From Orthonyx spaldingii (lineage: Eukaryota; Chordata; Aves; Passeriformes; Orthonychidae), in contig VZTJ01004170.1 in assembly GCA_013397795.1 (NCBI GenBank), positions 1 to 64,000 of the forward strand: DNA of 64,000 bases, read 5' to 3'. A model generated the notes under the pieces. It did no database searches. It worked only from the letters and a program-made list of their open reading frames with translations, and had not been told where the DNA came from. The position numbers and the translations under genes are program-made. Position 1 is the first letter of the stretch; every line of letters starts with the position of its first letter. This document shows, piece after piece, positions 14,901-29,900 of the stretch.

Positions 14901-17900
14901 CAAAATTGCCTTTTCTTCAGTCTCCTAGATTGAAAAACACAATTATTTTTGTCATGCTTTTTCAGGGACTCAGATCTCTTTTTTTGCAAAAATTTGTGTG
15001 CCCTATTCATAGCTTTCAACATTTCTGCTTAAGCAGAATTTTTTGTATTTGCTTGAAACTCTGACAAATTTTTTTTTTCCTTTGTGGTTCCTATCCCATT
15101 TAAAGAGAAACTGATGCATTTATTATTCAGATTTTGTTTTGATATTTCTTGCAGAAAGTATAGAAATGCTTCAGAGTGTAAAGGCACATATGCACAAAGA
15201 GTAGCTCTTTTTTGTTTTCCACATATTTTATTTATGAAACCACCATGAAAACAAAAATAGTTCTTAGGGTTTCTATTCTGGATGGAACATTCAGCCCTAA
15301 TTATTTTGCAGCTTGTAATTCAAAACAATTTATTTATCTTCTGTAGAGTAGAAGTTTGTCAAGGTGTAACAACCATCCACTTCAGCAGATCCCTTTCATG
15401 TAAATAAGCAATTAATGTCACCCCAATTTGTGTGGAAACAGTATATACTTAACTATGTATCTTTGGTGTAACTAGGTTCCTTAAATTTCTGCAACTAGAA
15501 GATCAGGAATTTCTGTTTCAGCCAAATATTCTGTGATCACATCGTAAACCTTGAAAACAAGTGCTTGTCTGAAGTTCTAAATTTCTCACCTAGTTCATAA
15601 GTCATTGTTTAGAAGTTTTATGTAAGTAAATAATCCCTTTGAGAAAAATTTTGAGAAAACTCTTGAGATGCCATTTATTATATCTGTGGAATATTATTAT
15701 TTCAGGTCTCTTAATTTTTGCTTACAGGCATTTAGACCATCATAGACTATGGGATCCTAATGAATTTGCTGTTTCCTGCTTTAAAATCATCATGTATTCT
15801 ATACAGGTAGGATTTTCTCCAGGGTTTTTTTTCCTTGCATACATGTTTCAAGCACATGAGAGAGGTTTAAGTGCTCAGCTCACCATGCTAGTGATAGACA
15901 GTAGATGAAGTCTAAGAATCCAAAGGATCCAATGGAGGGTAGTAGGGTGGTGCTTCTAAGCTCCAGAAGAAGGAGCAGGGTAACCACACTGATCTGACAT
16001 TGTGCTTGACAAAGAAATCTCTCAAGTTGGTTATTTCTCTGTGCCAATACAACTGTGCTGCTTTTCCAACCCAAGAAACCAACTTCACAGGCAACTGTTG
16101 TGCTGAGGATTTTGACTAACCTGTATTGTGGCCTTAAGCTGAAGGAGGGAAGGTAGAGATTGGATATTAGGAAGAAATTCTTTACTGGGAGGGTAGTGAG
16201 GCACTGGCACAGGTTGCCCAGAGAAGCTGTGGATGCCCATCCCTGGCAGTGTTCAAGGCCAGGCTGGATGAGGCTTTGATCAAACTGGTGTAGTGGAAGG
16301 TGTCCCTGACCATGGCAGGAGGCTTGGAATGAGATGGTCTTTAAAGTCACTCACAACTCAAACCATTCTATGACTCTATGATTGTTGTAAATATCAGGGT
16401 ATGATTCTTGGATTGCATCAAACACAGAACATCCTAAAGATAAAACTATAAAATTCCAGGTTGGTAGAAGAAAGCTGAGTTTTCTCACCATTTATATCAA
16501 TGGTGCAGAGTCCTTGAACTGCAGTTTGCTGAATGAAGAACCATTTCATATTCCTCTATGCTTGTAGATGTTCCTGGATATTTTAAGACACTAAGCTTTT
16601 GTACACTGGGCTGAATGAACTTGTGTAGCTTCATCTGTCATGGCAGTTTTTGAATTTGTATTTATCATGAATTGATTGTAATTTTGATAGATTTCTGAAT
16701 GAAAATGTTGCAGTTTAGGAACATGGTCATGAGCATAGCTGAGTGGTGTATGAGTTTATTCTTGTTAAAGTCACAGATGAAGATTTTCTGTCTGTTCCTT
16801 TAATAGGCACAATATTCCCATCATGTAATACAAGAAATCCTTGGGCACCTTGATGTCCGCAAAAGGGACTCACCACGAGTTCGTGCTGGCATTATTCAGG
16901 TTCTTCTGGAAGCAGTTGCAATAGCAGCTAAAGGATCAATAGGTAAGTAGGATTAAATTAAAGGCCAAAGGTTAAGTTTGCAGTATGGTGCTCATTTTTG
17001 CTTTGGTTTCAGACTCATTGGAAACATAATTTGAGAAGGTTTTGTATTTATTAATTTCTTTTCTTCTTAGTGCTGATAAAATGCTTGAAATCTTACTTGG
17101 TTTGCGATTACTCCAAATGTACTTACTTGGTTGTTTGGCTGTTACATAATCCTGAAAAAATCAGTGAAAAATTGTGAAAGGCAGGTATTCCTGATTGGAA
17201 AGAAATCATGAAGTCTGAGAGGACTGTGTGTCACTACAAAATGTCAAGAGCATTGTCGCTTTCTGATACAGCTGCTGTGACCTGAGTGGTAACATGGGAG
17301 TAGAATGATCTTTGAGATATTTTACCTTATTAACTGTGAAGCAGCTGAAGGTGAAATATGTCATTTAAGATTAGGATAGTTGCTTGAAATAAGAGTAGTT
17401 ATGAAGATATGTACACACATGTGCTTTGTTCCTCATGTTCTTTGGTCTCCTGCTGAAATATTATTGCTTTGCTCCGTTAGTTTGAGCCTGAGCCTGTCCT
17501 TTCTCTTTATATGAGACCCACTTGCATGCACAGACTTGTGAAATCTTTACCATATGATGAAAAGAGCTCATTATTTGATCCAATGTATAGAACTGTATTT
17601 TAGTAGCAGGTTTTCAAATAACTGAAGTTCAGGGTCAAGTACCTGCAGTTTAATCCATTATTGATGCTTAATTTCAGCAACTACTCCTATTTTATACCTG
17701 AAGCTTGCATGGTGGGTTGACTCTGGGCAACAGCTCTTTGCACTCCCCTTTCCCACAGGACAGGGACAATACAGAAAGAAGGTGAGAGGTCTCATGGCTC
17801 AAGATAAAGAAAATTCAATGGGTGGAGCAAAAGCTACATGCTAAGGGAAAATCAGGTTACCTCCATCCTGGCCAGAGCCAGTAATGGATCATAATGGATT

Positions 17901-20900
17901 ATGCACACATACCTGAGTGCATTTCCTGATTCCAAGTTAATTTCTAAAATATCAAGGTGTAGCCACACTTGAAAAGCATATCCCTCATCCTTATGCCTCA
18001 AACGCTGAATTTCACTTGGTTCTTTTCATCCTACTCTCATTTATTGTGAAAAGGGATTGAAAAGCCCAGTTTTCATTTTGTTAAGACATCTTTCCCTTGA
18101 CAGGTGCAATCACTGTTATTTGTTGTTTCCAGGCCCAACAGTCCTGGAGGTTTTCAATACCTTGTTGAAGCACCTGCGCATCAGCGTTGACTTTGAGCTG
18201 GGTGACAGGCGCAGCTCAGCAGGAAGTGCCACTTTCAGCACCAGCTCCAAGGAGAACGATGAGAGGATTGTCCAGAATGCAATTATTCAAACAATTGGTG
18301 AGTAATACAATGGCGCAGGCTCACTTCAAATTCCTCCCCTTTTCCCCCTTCCCCAATGAGATGATATTGGACCAGCTTGAATCATAAAGGAATACTACCT
18401 AGTGTGGTATCTCAGATTGTGTTTGCTTCTCATTCTCAGGCTTGGTTTGTGTGTTTGATTTCTGAAACGTTGTTCTTTTAAATGTTAACTGAGCACATAG
18501 CCAAGAAGCTTATGAAAACTAAAAATGCTGGTGGACGCAAAACTAATTTTAATTATATTATTATGTGGTACTTGAAATGCAGAAATCTCTGCCTTTGTTA
18601 CAGAGCTAATATTAGTCCTTTTATGAAAATCACTGCAAACAGTCATACACAGTAATACATATTGTAGTAGGTACTACTTTAAAATTGATAGAAATGAATG
18701 TTAAACATAGTAGCAACAATGACACCTAATGGCCAGTTGTACTACTATGACTTAACTGAAGTACTTTAATGCGCAGCACTGAAAATTATTGTCTTAAAAT
18801 AGCATTTCCCCCTTTCTCAGATTTTCCCTTTATGGTAGTGATGTTATGTATTGGGGTGCAGTTATGATACATATTCCTTTTCTTAAAGAACAAGGGGGAA
18901 TGTAACTTAATGTTGTGAATGTGTGAATGTTGTTCACTAATCTGTACCTTTGCTTGCCTTGAAGCTTTCTAGAGTGGTAACAAGTATGTAGTAGATTATT
19001 TCTCACCATTGCAGTAAGACTCCCCAGTTAAAAAGGTTAAACCCCACCAAAAAAAAAATCAGCAACCCCACCACCCAATTTTTTAAATTGAAACGTCGTT
19101 CTATTGAGGTTAACATTATGCAATTGCTCAGTAATAAAATGGAATATCTGGAGTTGGAAGGGACCCATAAGGATCATTGAGTCCAACTCTGCTCTTCGCA
19201 GGACTGCTTCAAATAAACTGTGTGCCTGGGAGCATTGTCCAGATGCTGCTTGAACTCTGTTAGGCTTGGTGCTGTGACCACTTCCCTGTGGAGCTTGGTC
19301 TAGTGACCAACCATCCCTTCAGTGAAGAACCTTTTCCTAATGTCCCATGTGAACTTCCCCTGATGCAGCTTCATTCGATTTCCTTGTGTCTTGTCATTGG
19401 TCACCAGAGAGAGATCAGCACCTCCCCTTGAAGGTGTTTGACGTTCTCAGACTGAGGCACTCAAAACAGGGACTGGAGGAGGGGTGGCAGCAGTGCAGTG
19501 CAGATGGGACAGTCACCTCCTCAGCCAGCTGGTGCTGCTGTGCTTGGTGCACCACAGGGCACAGAGGGCCCTTTTGGTTGCCAGGGCACACTTGATTCAC
19601 ACTGGACTTGCCATTAACCCAATCCCCTGATCTCTTTCCGTGGAGAATGTTGGGAATGATGGTGTCACCTCAGTTCCTAGTGCCTACTGCTGTGGCTGTG
19701 CTGCCATGACAGCAGGGCCCAGCCTGCTGCTGGCACTGGGATGGCAGCTGTTCCCATTGGAACTGTGTCTGGCAGCTGCTTCAGTTGTGGTGGGTGCAGA
19801 GCTGGGAGAGGACAGGGGCTTCTGTGAGTGGAAACCATTTCTCCCTGCTCGAGCTGGCAGAGCTGCAGTGCCCTTCCTGCCTGCCAGCTGATGCTAGCAC
19901 TCCCTAAGGGATTCTCTTTAAGGCAGGGGAGATGTGTGTGCCTGACATTTCTCCTGGGCCTGCCCAGGTTCCCTTAGTCATTATGGCTCTTTCTACTGCC
20001 CTGAGGTTCCCCTGGTCCAGGAACCCTCCCTGTGCCCGTGCTGGAGTGCTCCTCTTCCCATGATGCTGGCACGGGAGCTGCTCACCTCATCACTCCCCAA
20101 GAACAACAACAGTCATAAAATACTTGTATGTCTCTGGGATTTCTGTCCCCTCACTTGTAATATTTAATGGAGACTTAAAAGACAAAAGTAATAATACTGT
20201 GTGCCATGAAAAACACATCCAGTTCCTCACTAGGTACAAATTAATAGATGACTGATATTTAATTTTTAAATGGTATATTTAGAGGAGGGTAAAATTAGAA
20301 GGTTTTAGTGTTCAAAGATGAAAGTGAGTATCATGAAAAAGACTCCCTAAAATCATTCAGCAGAAACAAACATGAGATTATGCCCTAAATCAAGTCATAG
20401 GTTTATTCATCTATTTTGACCTTTTAATATATTCCTTGTATTTAAAAGGCTTTTCTTATAAAGAGAAGGACCCTATATCTCTTTTCTTCTGTGATTTTGT
20501 TATGTTTTTATTTAGGATTTTTTGGAAGCAATCTCCCAGATTACCAGAGATCAGAGATTATGATGTTCATCATGAGCAAAGTACCTGTTTTGGGGACAAC
20601 TTCACAATCACTGGATCCTAGTCACCTTGGGTTTGTATATCCTACATTTTTAATTTTCTAATTAAAAATCTCAATTTTAGAATCCTGATAAATTAAGGAG
20701 TGAAAACATTAAGGAAAGTGAAATGTAAATTCTCACTCTTTAGGGGCCATATTAAACACTATGCAGAACCAAGACAAGCTCAGTGTCAGCAATATGAAAT
20801 CAACCTACAGACATGTTACTGATAGAAAATACCTGATTGGAATGCAGTTTATTTTGCACTAAAACGCTCTTTCTCTCTGCATCTGTACAAATTTTTCTGA

Positions 20901-23900
20901 GATTATGTACTGTATGGTTGTTAATTCCATAACTTTCTAGATGTGTGTTTTGCAAATGAGAAAAATGTAATTATAAATATATTTTTTCAAATAGCTGCAT
21001 AATTTACAAACTATTTGAAGGGGTTTTTTTTTAATTCTGTACAAGTTGACTTCAGAGTAAGAAATAACTGCAGAAATTCCAGTGAGTTTTGGATTTTCCC
21101 TATGTATTTAGAAATAGGAAAAAGCTATAAGTGGGCAGACTTAATAAACCCATAATTTAAAAGTCTCCCTACACCGAATACTTTTCCCTGTAACAGGAAT
21201 AATTTTGTTTAAAAGACTGCATTTCCTCAGTATGGAAAAGTCACTGAAGAGGCTGCAGCTGGTTTTTCCAGATGTGTATGGACACTTTGCACCATATAAG
21301 TGATCTCTTACTGGGTTAAGTAGGAAATCATTATCATTCTCCAGCTTCTTGGTAGCTTTGCTTACAGTGTCCCTGCAGCATGGGATGCTATTCCATGGAA
21401 GATACAAATCTGTCTGTGCCAGGCAGCTGTCACTCATTATGGAGGTATTTGAAGAACGAATCCATGTGAAATTCTGTACTTGGATTAATAGTTGGGGGTG
21501 GTGGTTGTTGTTTTTTTTAATGTGTAGTTTTCCATTTATGAGATTCTGTGTAAACACGTGCCTGAGCAGTGTATTAGTATGATGTGCATGTGTCACTCTG
21601 AACAAAGAAGGCTTTCTGACTGCTGAAAAAGTCTTGCATTGCTTGAAATTTTGGTTTCAGCTACCCAAGACATTTGAATGATACAACAGCCAGAATTGTT
21701 GCCCATTAAGGTGGAAGTTTCCAGTGTTATGTAGAGGCCAGCTTTTGAGAAGAGGATTGATCTTCCTTACACTATTTAATGGACAAAATGGCTTGTAACT
21801 TTTTTACTTTCCTAAAAGAATCTCTTTGAATGGAGCAATTTATTCCAAGTGCACTTTTATCTCCTAAGATCTTGCAAGAATAGTGGCTATACACCATTAG
21901 CTATTGGCTACTTTTAGTACCTGCAGAAGGGAAATGAAAACAGGTGAAGAACAGGTCAAGTAGTGTTCTATGTACCTTCCTGTGGTATGGAAACTGAGGA
22001 GTCTTTCAGTTTTTCTTACTGATTTTGAAGATAACTTTTTTCCAGTCTCAAAGTTTTGGGGTCTGACTTAAAGAAGTGTCCACATTTCTTAAAAGACTCA
22101 ATTGCATTTTAATCCAGAATAAATTTTAAGTGCCGATGCTTGTGAAAATAATATCAAGCTCGTAGTGGTTGAACAATTTCGAGTAAAACATAAAGATTTA
22201 TACCTGCATATACACATATATGCAGATCATATCACATATACAATTTAATTTTTTCTTCAACTTAGTGTGCTCCATTTTTTAAGCCTTCCTGTAAATGTGT
22301 CTTTCAAAACTATTGTTATTGCAGCTCAGTTGGAGATACTTTCCTTTATATGTGATCATCCAGCATCCCTTCCAAGACTGCTGTATTCACTTGTCAATAA
22401 TGAGAATAATGTCTAGAGTAGAATAATATTTCAAAAATATGCAAGAAAACCTAATTTGCAACTTTTTTTTTTTCTAATTGTAGAGATTTGGGAACCAGGA
22501 GGATTCAAATCATGTTATTGAGATCTTTACTTATGGTAAGCCTTCTGTGATCAGTATACTATGTTATAAACACACAGTGTTTCACTTTAGGTGTATGTTT
22601 ACATATAAAAGTACAGTATAACAACTCTGGATTATGAAAATAAACATACATTCATATTGCATAGACCTGTAATTCTATTGTGGAAAATTGTGAAAGCATT
22701 TTCCCAACTTACATTACAAGCAGCACAAGAAATATGCCTCCATCTCTTAGAGCACTTCAGTGAATGTCAGTTATAATTGGGTCTGCAGTTCCAAAAGAAC
22801 ATCGTAGAGTAGGTTGAGTTCTGCCAGCAATACTGGCAACATCAAAGTAAAATCACTTTTCTCTCTGAGCCTGGAAAAGTGGTAATTAGTAGAATGGCCA
22901 ATAGTTTTAAAACCATAGGAATGGATACCTGTCTCCAAGCCATCGGAACCTCAGACACTGTTGTTCTTTTCTTCCTAATGTTTCCCAGGTTTCTTGTAAG
23001 GTGTGGTTGAATTTTTTATCACAAATACATTTTTCAACTGTAAACCTTCAAAGAGTATTTCTGGAAATAGACCCAGATGGTAAGAATCAGAAAGTGGGTA
23101 GTAAAGGAGGCTCTTGCCAGTAGAATCCTGGCCTGTTTTCTTCCAGAAGCTGAAAACTGTTTAGTGGCTACAATAGGGGAAATGGCATAAAGAATGATTT
23201 CACAACTAAAGCAGAAGAGTGTCCTCCTGAAAAATGAGTTTCTGTCTGCTTTGACGTGAAACTCTTGTATAGTGTTAGGCAAATAGGTTAAACCATTCTT
23301 GGCTTGTCCAAATCTGAAATCTTAGGCTCGTTTGCAAAAGAGCTGGGCATTCACAGTTACAGCTTAAGGATAGAAAACTTGTTAGGAAGGACCTCAGGTG
23401 GTCATTTTGCACATTGTCTTCATTAAACATAGACTCAGGTGCGTCTAAACTGTTGCTGACAATATTCGTCTCACCAGTCTTAAAATTCCATTAAAGTAGG
23501 TTCTAATGGTTCTGATGGTTTTAAATTGTTCTGATGGTTTTGGGTGCTGCATAGCCTGTAAGTGTGCTTTAAGGAAGTCACATTGGACACTGAATTTTGG
23601 TTTGCATCCTCTTTCAGAATATGGAAGTAAAATCCCGTCATGGCACAAAGGTGTGAAAGTGTCTGTTCTGATGCTTAATGAATTATTCACAGATAAATAT
23701 TGTGGAAAAATTCAGCATAGTACATCATGTATTCTTTACAAAAGAATACTGTTTCATAACATAATTAGTTTGTTGTCAGGCACACACACAGGCAGACAAG
23801 TTAATGCTGTACAGGCAGTTGAAAACTGGCACTTCATTAAAAGTGTGCACTTAGATTTGCAGCCTTGTAATATTAGACCTTTTCCATTTTCAGAATGATT

Positions 23901-26900
23901 GATCAGATACCTCCCTGTCCCCTGGTGCTCCTGTGCCAGCCACATCCCTTTGAACTCCTCAGTTAAGCTGTGGGCACTGTGCTCACTCAGCGTCCTGGTT
24001 TAACCCAGAGGCACCAGGGACCACCCAGTCACTCACTCCCTCTGCCCCAGGGGGATGGGGGGAGAATCAGGACACCATCAGTGAGAAGAGTGGGTTGAGA
24101 TGAAGACAGTTTAGTAAGTGAAAAAAGGAAACCAAGAAAAACAGAACCAAGAAACGAGAAAAAGAAATAATAATAAAATAAAACAAAAGCCCCACCAAAA
24201 AAAACCCCTAATCCTCACAATGAGCCAGCTGATACCCAGCCAGTCCCTGAGCAGTGGCAGCCCTCACAAACTGCCTGCTGTTCTGCTGCTGAGCATGACA
24301 CATTTTAGTGTGGGATGTCCCTCTGGAGGTGTGTAAGCCCTGCTCAGTAGAAACTAAATCATCCTTGTGTTACCAGCACTGGTTTGGTCACAGATCCAGA
24401 ACACAGCAGCATATGTGCTGCTATCAAGAAAATGAACTACCCCTGCCAAAACCAGTACAGCACAGTTCACACATAAAAGCTGTAAGGGTATGGAATACAT
24501 ATAAAGAAGATACAAATATTATGGAAGTCTTAGGTGAAAATGCTATTGCATTTATTATAATTGGAATTTGAATAATTTTACTCCCCTCATCCTCAACAGG
24601 TTATATATACTTTGTAATATATTTTGAGATTGTAATATTCTGGTAACATCCGTTTTAAGGGATGGTAAATTTTAAATATTTCTGACTACTGTAAATGTCC
24701 AGCTAATTAATATTTGAATTAGTAGTTAGGTAGAAGTTTACTTTTCTTTATGTACCTGCAGAGTTTGTTTTAATTAAAAGTAATTGAATGAGACAAGTCA
24801 GAGGTAGTATTAATTTTTGAAAAAAGCAGAAATAACAGTATGGTACCAGATTTCTAAGAAAGTGATATTTGCTTACTTCATGTTTTGCAATAAGGTAGTA
24901 TCTGTAAATGTTTAAGGTGTACATATAGGTCCTGATCTCTCATTCACATGAGCTTACTCTACCATATGTGAATAGCTCATAACCTAAAGTGGAAAAATCT
25001 CAATTGTAATTATCTACTGAAATTACTGTCATCTTCATTTTATGCCCTGCAACTTTTCATAGACCATATTAAAAAAAAAAAAAATCATAAATCATACCAC
25101 TGTTTTTTGATTCTGGGTGTGTTTGTAAAGAAAGGATCCTGAAAAATACTTTTAACATAAGGGAGTTAATTTGAAAATGTGTGCTGAAGTCCTTCCAAAT
25201 TCATACTGAGGTCAGGAGTTTTCATAAAATTAATACAATACTTCAATTTGAATCTACCTTGTGGATGCCAAAGCAAGCCCACTAAAAAGTGAGTGACAGC
25301 TGCAATTAATTCTTATAATGCAGTAATGACACACATTAATTTTATTTCCAACAATGAACAGGTGACTTCAGGATACAAAGCCACAACCATAAGTAATGCA
25401 CTTCCTGCCCCCTTTCTGGACCCATTGCTGTCTCCTTCTCTCATGGAGGACTCGGAGCTGAGGCAGCTGGTCCTGGAGATCCTGCACAACCTCATCGACC
25501 GGCACGACAACAGAGCCAAGCTCAGGGGGATAAGGTGCTGCTTCTTGTTTAATGGCCTTCTTGAAATTCCAGCTCCTTACCTGAAGGACAAGTACTGTTG
25601 AGTTCTAAATGTTTTTGCTAATATGAATTATTAATGTACTGTTTGGGTAAATGCACGGTGCTCAGGGTCATTTATTGATGGCAAGTGTTTGACAGGTAAG
25701 CCTCAGAGCACAGTACCTTAAATGACCATTACAAATATCTGCTAGTTTAGCTGTGGAAGACAGAATATCTTATTTTATGTAGATTAAAAAATACGTGATT
25801 GTCATAATTCTCTTTCTGGTTCTCCCTCTTCAACTGAAATTTGAATATTCTTGTTAAGCGTGGATATAATTAAAATGGGAATTGGGTTAAGATCTGTTTG
25901 AATAATTCTTGTATTCCACATTCTCTTCCTTTTCAACATTTTTTTTTTTTTTTGCTGAAACAACACATTTCTTTCATTTGTAGAATAATACCAGATGTTT
26001 CTGATCTAAAGATAAAACGAGACAAGATTTCAAGGCAAGATGTGAGCTTCATGAAAAAGGTAAGAGAATGAAACATCACTTTTATCTCTAGAAATAAGAT
26101 AAAGTAACTGAAGCAGTTGTTTTGCTTTTCTTCTATAGCTGTGGTTTTGCAACAAGTCACAAAGATCAGTTTCAACTTATTGTACTCAAATTACAGTGAT
26201 TTCAATGTTGAGGTGCTCTAGATACTTGAAAGATGATTCCATGCAATAAAATTTTAATTTATGTCTTCAGTTACAACCTTTATGTACATTAAATTAGAAT
26301 AGCATGTGTCTAAACCATGATTCTGAAAAGACCTCCCTGTAGTTAAATCCCTGTGCAGCATTTAATTTTTGCTCAATTGTAGTTCTTCACTTGTGGGCTT
26401 TTATTTTGCTGTAGTTTTAGACAATTTTGTATTTAGACATCTTTTTATAGCTGTGGTACAGGCACTTATGTCTAGTGTTTTAGGTAAAGATGTCAAAGAA
26501 AGTTAACTTTCCAGGAAAAATCCATCTTCTTAAAAGATTGTTTTCACAGGACTTTGTACCACATGACTTCTCAGAATATTTGGTTCTAAAGAAAAACAGA
26601 GGTTTTTTAGATGATACTTACATGGAGTGAAATTACTTACATTAAACACCTTGTTTTTTATGTGGGAAAAGTGCATAAAGTTATTACACTGCTCTGTCAT
26701 TTCTGACTGTGGTTTATCTGTGTAGGTATGTTTGTAAACAAAAACCAGAAATTACTGAAGTAGGCAAAAACACTACCTATGTAATAATATGCAAACTAGA
26801 GTTGTACAGCATCCAAGTAACATTGCAAGATAAATATTCTTGCTAAGTTAGTCCAGTTAATATTCTTTCCAGTACATGTACAACTGGAATAATGCAAATA

Positions 26901-29900
26901 TAAAAAAACCTCCAACAATGACAATTATTAGTAAGGTTTCTTTAAAAAAGTGAATTAAATTTTAATTCATTATTTAATATCTGTCATTTAAAGCAGTTTG
27001 GATAAGATATATTTACTGATTTTGCTAGATGAAAGTTGTATCTGTCAAGCTAAATATTTGAATTGTTAATATTGATTTGAAAAAAAGGTCAGAAGAGAAA
27101 GAGAGATTCTTCACAGGTCATGAAAGGATCATACAGGCTTCTAAAAAATGTATTAACCCTGGGAAATGAAGCCATTCAAGGATTGTCTGTGTGATACTGT
27201 TTCAGGTGCATATCATAAATGCAGAGTTACTCACCTGCTGCAGATGTGCATGTTAGCAGCCTGCTCTTCCCAGATTCTGTGCATAACCAAAGGAGAGGGA
27301 AGAGGCATCTCCAGAAGTCCATTAAAATCTGGGTACCATTGAGGCTTGTTTGATGTTACACAGGGATCCTGAGGCAATTGTGTGTCATACCCAGGTGGAA
27401 TGGAACCAGACATAGGCGCAAAACTCTTCATCTCAGACCACTTTCTCAGTTTATTTCTATCCTTTCTTTGAAAGGAAATATTTAACTTCTTGCATTTTCC
27501 GGTCTTTTAGAAAGATAGATATTGAGAAAATCCATTTAATAATTTCTTTTCCTATTTGAGTGGAATTCTTTATCAGTGGGATAAAAAAATTCATTACTTT
27601 TATTTTCCAAATATACTGGGACTTTAAACAGCTGACCTTTGCTCTGCTGGTTTTGTAGTAGCTTCGTGCTTTGCTGGTAGCTGTTTCCCTCTTTTCTCAA
27701 TACAATGTGTGTTTGAAAAACTGTTTGATTTCAGAAGTAATGAAAAGACCAACAACATCATCATTATTTATTAAGTAAATATGTCCTGTTTGAAAAAGAC
27801 AGGTTAAAAATCACTTTTTCTCCTCCTTCTAGACATGAGTTAGTACTTATAGAGTTAGTCTTTAGATCTTGAAAATGAATTGTGTCAGCTGATACAGACT
27901 TGTTCCCCCCACAGATTAAGAACACTGGGGTGGTACTGAATTGTGTATTGCATACAACACCTGCAGCTTATCCTTTGTTCTGTGTGTTTGTATTTTTCTT
28001 TTGCATTGAGGTAATAGTTTCTTTACAGAGATTTGGTTGGGCACAGTGTTACAAGGAGAAGTCACTTTTGAGGTGGAGAGCCTTTCATTAAATGACCTGT
28101 GTTCTTCACTAGAGCTGCAGCCTCCCTATGCACGTTGGTAAATGAGCCCTGCTCACCTTCTGAAACACTTTCTGGCAGAATTTTTTCTTGGTTTGCTCTT
28201 CAAGGGGAATTGCTTAATGAACAAATTTCATGTCTTCACAAGGATAACACTTGGAGCTCATCACTTACTTGAACGTTCTTGATAACGTTTCAAGATTACT
28301 TTTTGGTTTCTCCTTTTCATAAACGGACAAATCTTTTTTTTTTTTTTAATATTTCAACAGGAAATGAATTCCATCATCTGACACCGTGCAGTAATCATGC
28401 AATTCTCTGTATCATCTTCCCTATCTGTACATTTCTGCATAAAATTGAACAGTACTGTGCTTAAAAAGAAACTGTTGTTAGAAAGTTAAGGTCTTCTTGA
28501 ATAACCATGTACTTGTTTGTGTATGTATGTGTACACGTGTATTTTATCCTTTTTTATTTAATTCTCTGTCTCAGTTGATCTAACATCAAAGTTGCCCCCA
28601 TTTGGAGTAGAGAGTTGGATTAGAAGACCTTCAAATATCCTTTCCATCCTAAATTATTCTATTACTTAATACCCATTTTCCCTTTTATGTCTTTTATAGC
28701 ACGGTCAGCAGTTGTACAGACACATCTACTTAGGCTGCAAAGAAGAAGACAATGTCCAAAAAAACTTTGAACTGCTGTTTACATCTCTAGCTCTTATCAC
28801 AATTGAACTGGCCAACGAAGAAGTGGTTATTGACCTCATTCGATTGGCTATTGCCTTGCAGGTATGAGTCTGTGCTGGGTTCATTGACTGACAATTTATA
28901 TTTGTAATTGGAGATGTGAAGAACTTGGGGGATTTGTTTACTGATCTTCAAACTGGAAATCTCATCATTTGGTCCAAACTCGATTGATCACTAAGGAAAT
29001 GCACTTCCTTACTAAGGGGGAAGCTTCATCTAATCAGTTTTGTAATAAACTTTCATAGCATGTGCTCTTCCACAGCAGATGTGGAAATTTGTTGAAACAT
29101 TTTTTGGAATCACTGATACGCATTAGCAGATTGACAAGGTGTTCTCTCAAGCTATGATCTTGTGAGTGTTCTGTATGAAATGTATGGACTGTTCGCACCC
29201 GGGATGAAAACTTCTGTAAAATTGATTGGTTGGGAATAGTTATCAAACCAGGCTATTCAGTCATACCTTAGAGTAAAATTCTGTCAGTGTCTTTGCAGGC
29301 TTTATTCCTTAACATTTCCTTAATAGGTTCAAAGATTAACTCATACTTGCATACAGTCCTCAGGGAAACTGAATAACTTACTAAGTTCATCTGCGTTAAA
29401 AAATAAAGTAGTGCTACCATGTGCCCTGGCAATTTGATGAAATCAGGTTCTGTATTCCCAGTTCACTCTGTCATTAACTTTATCCCCAAATGTGCAGCTG
29501 CATTGTGACACATCTGAAATGCAGTATGTCTCGTTAATTTTAAAATACATCACTGGACCAAATCCTTACTTGATGGAAATGACATTAGGAGTTTTATTAG
29601 AGCAAAAATAATGCAATCTGAATAAACATACAAGTGCTAATATGCATTAAATAATTCCCTTTATCGTGCTATTTCTCTGATTCACACTGCTGATCTTTAT
29701 TATCAAACTGCTGTTTCTAATTTTCCTGAGAAGATGTTATGATCAACAGGTGGTAAGGCCAAGAGACTGCCGGTCATTAACCTGTACTTCCTTTCTGAGA
29801 AATACAATTTTGAGTTGAGGACATTTATTTCTCTTCATAATGGTTGAACCTTTTAAGCTCTCTACTTCAGATCAATATATTCCTAATTCAGGAGTGAGCA

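Noticed and set aside
15880..16350. Minus-strand open frame of 156 residues
   Set aside because: It is largely the antisense of a CR1 3' tail and has no protein motif.
21141..21605. Minus-strand open frame of 154 residues in an EFR3A intron
   Set aside because: Composition is that of the AT-rich intron, and no motif, promoter or splice support is visible.
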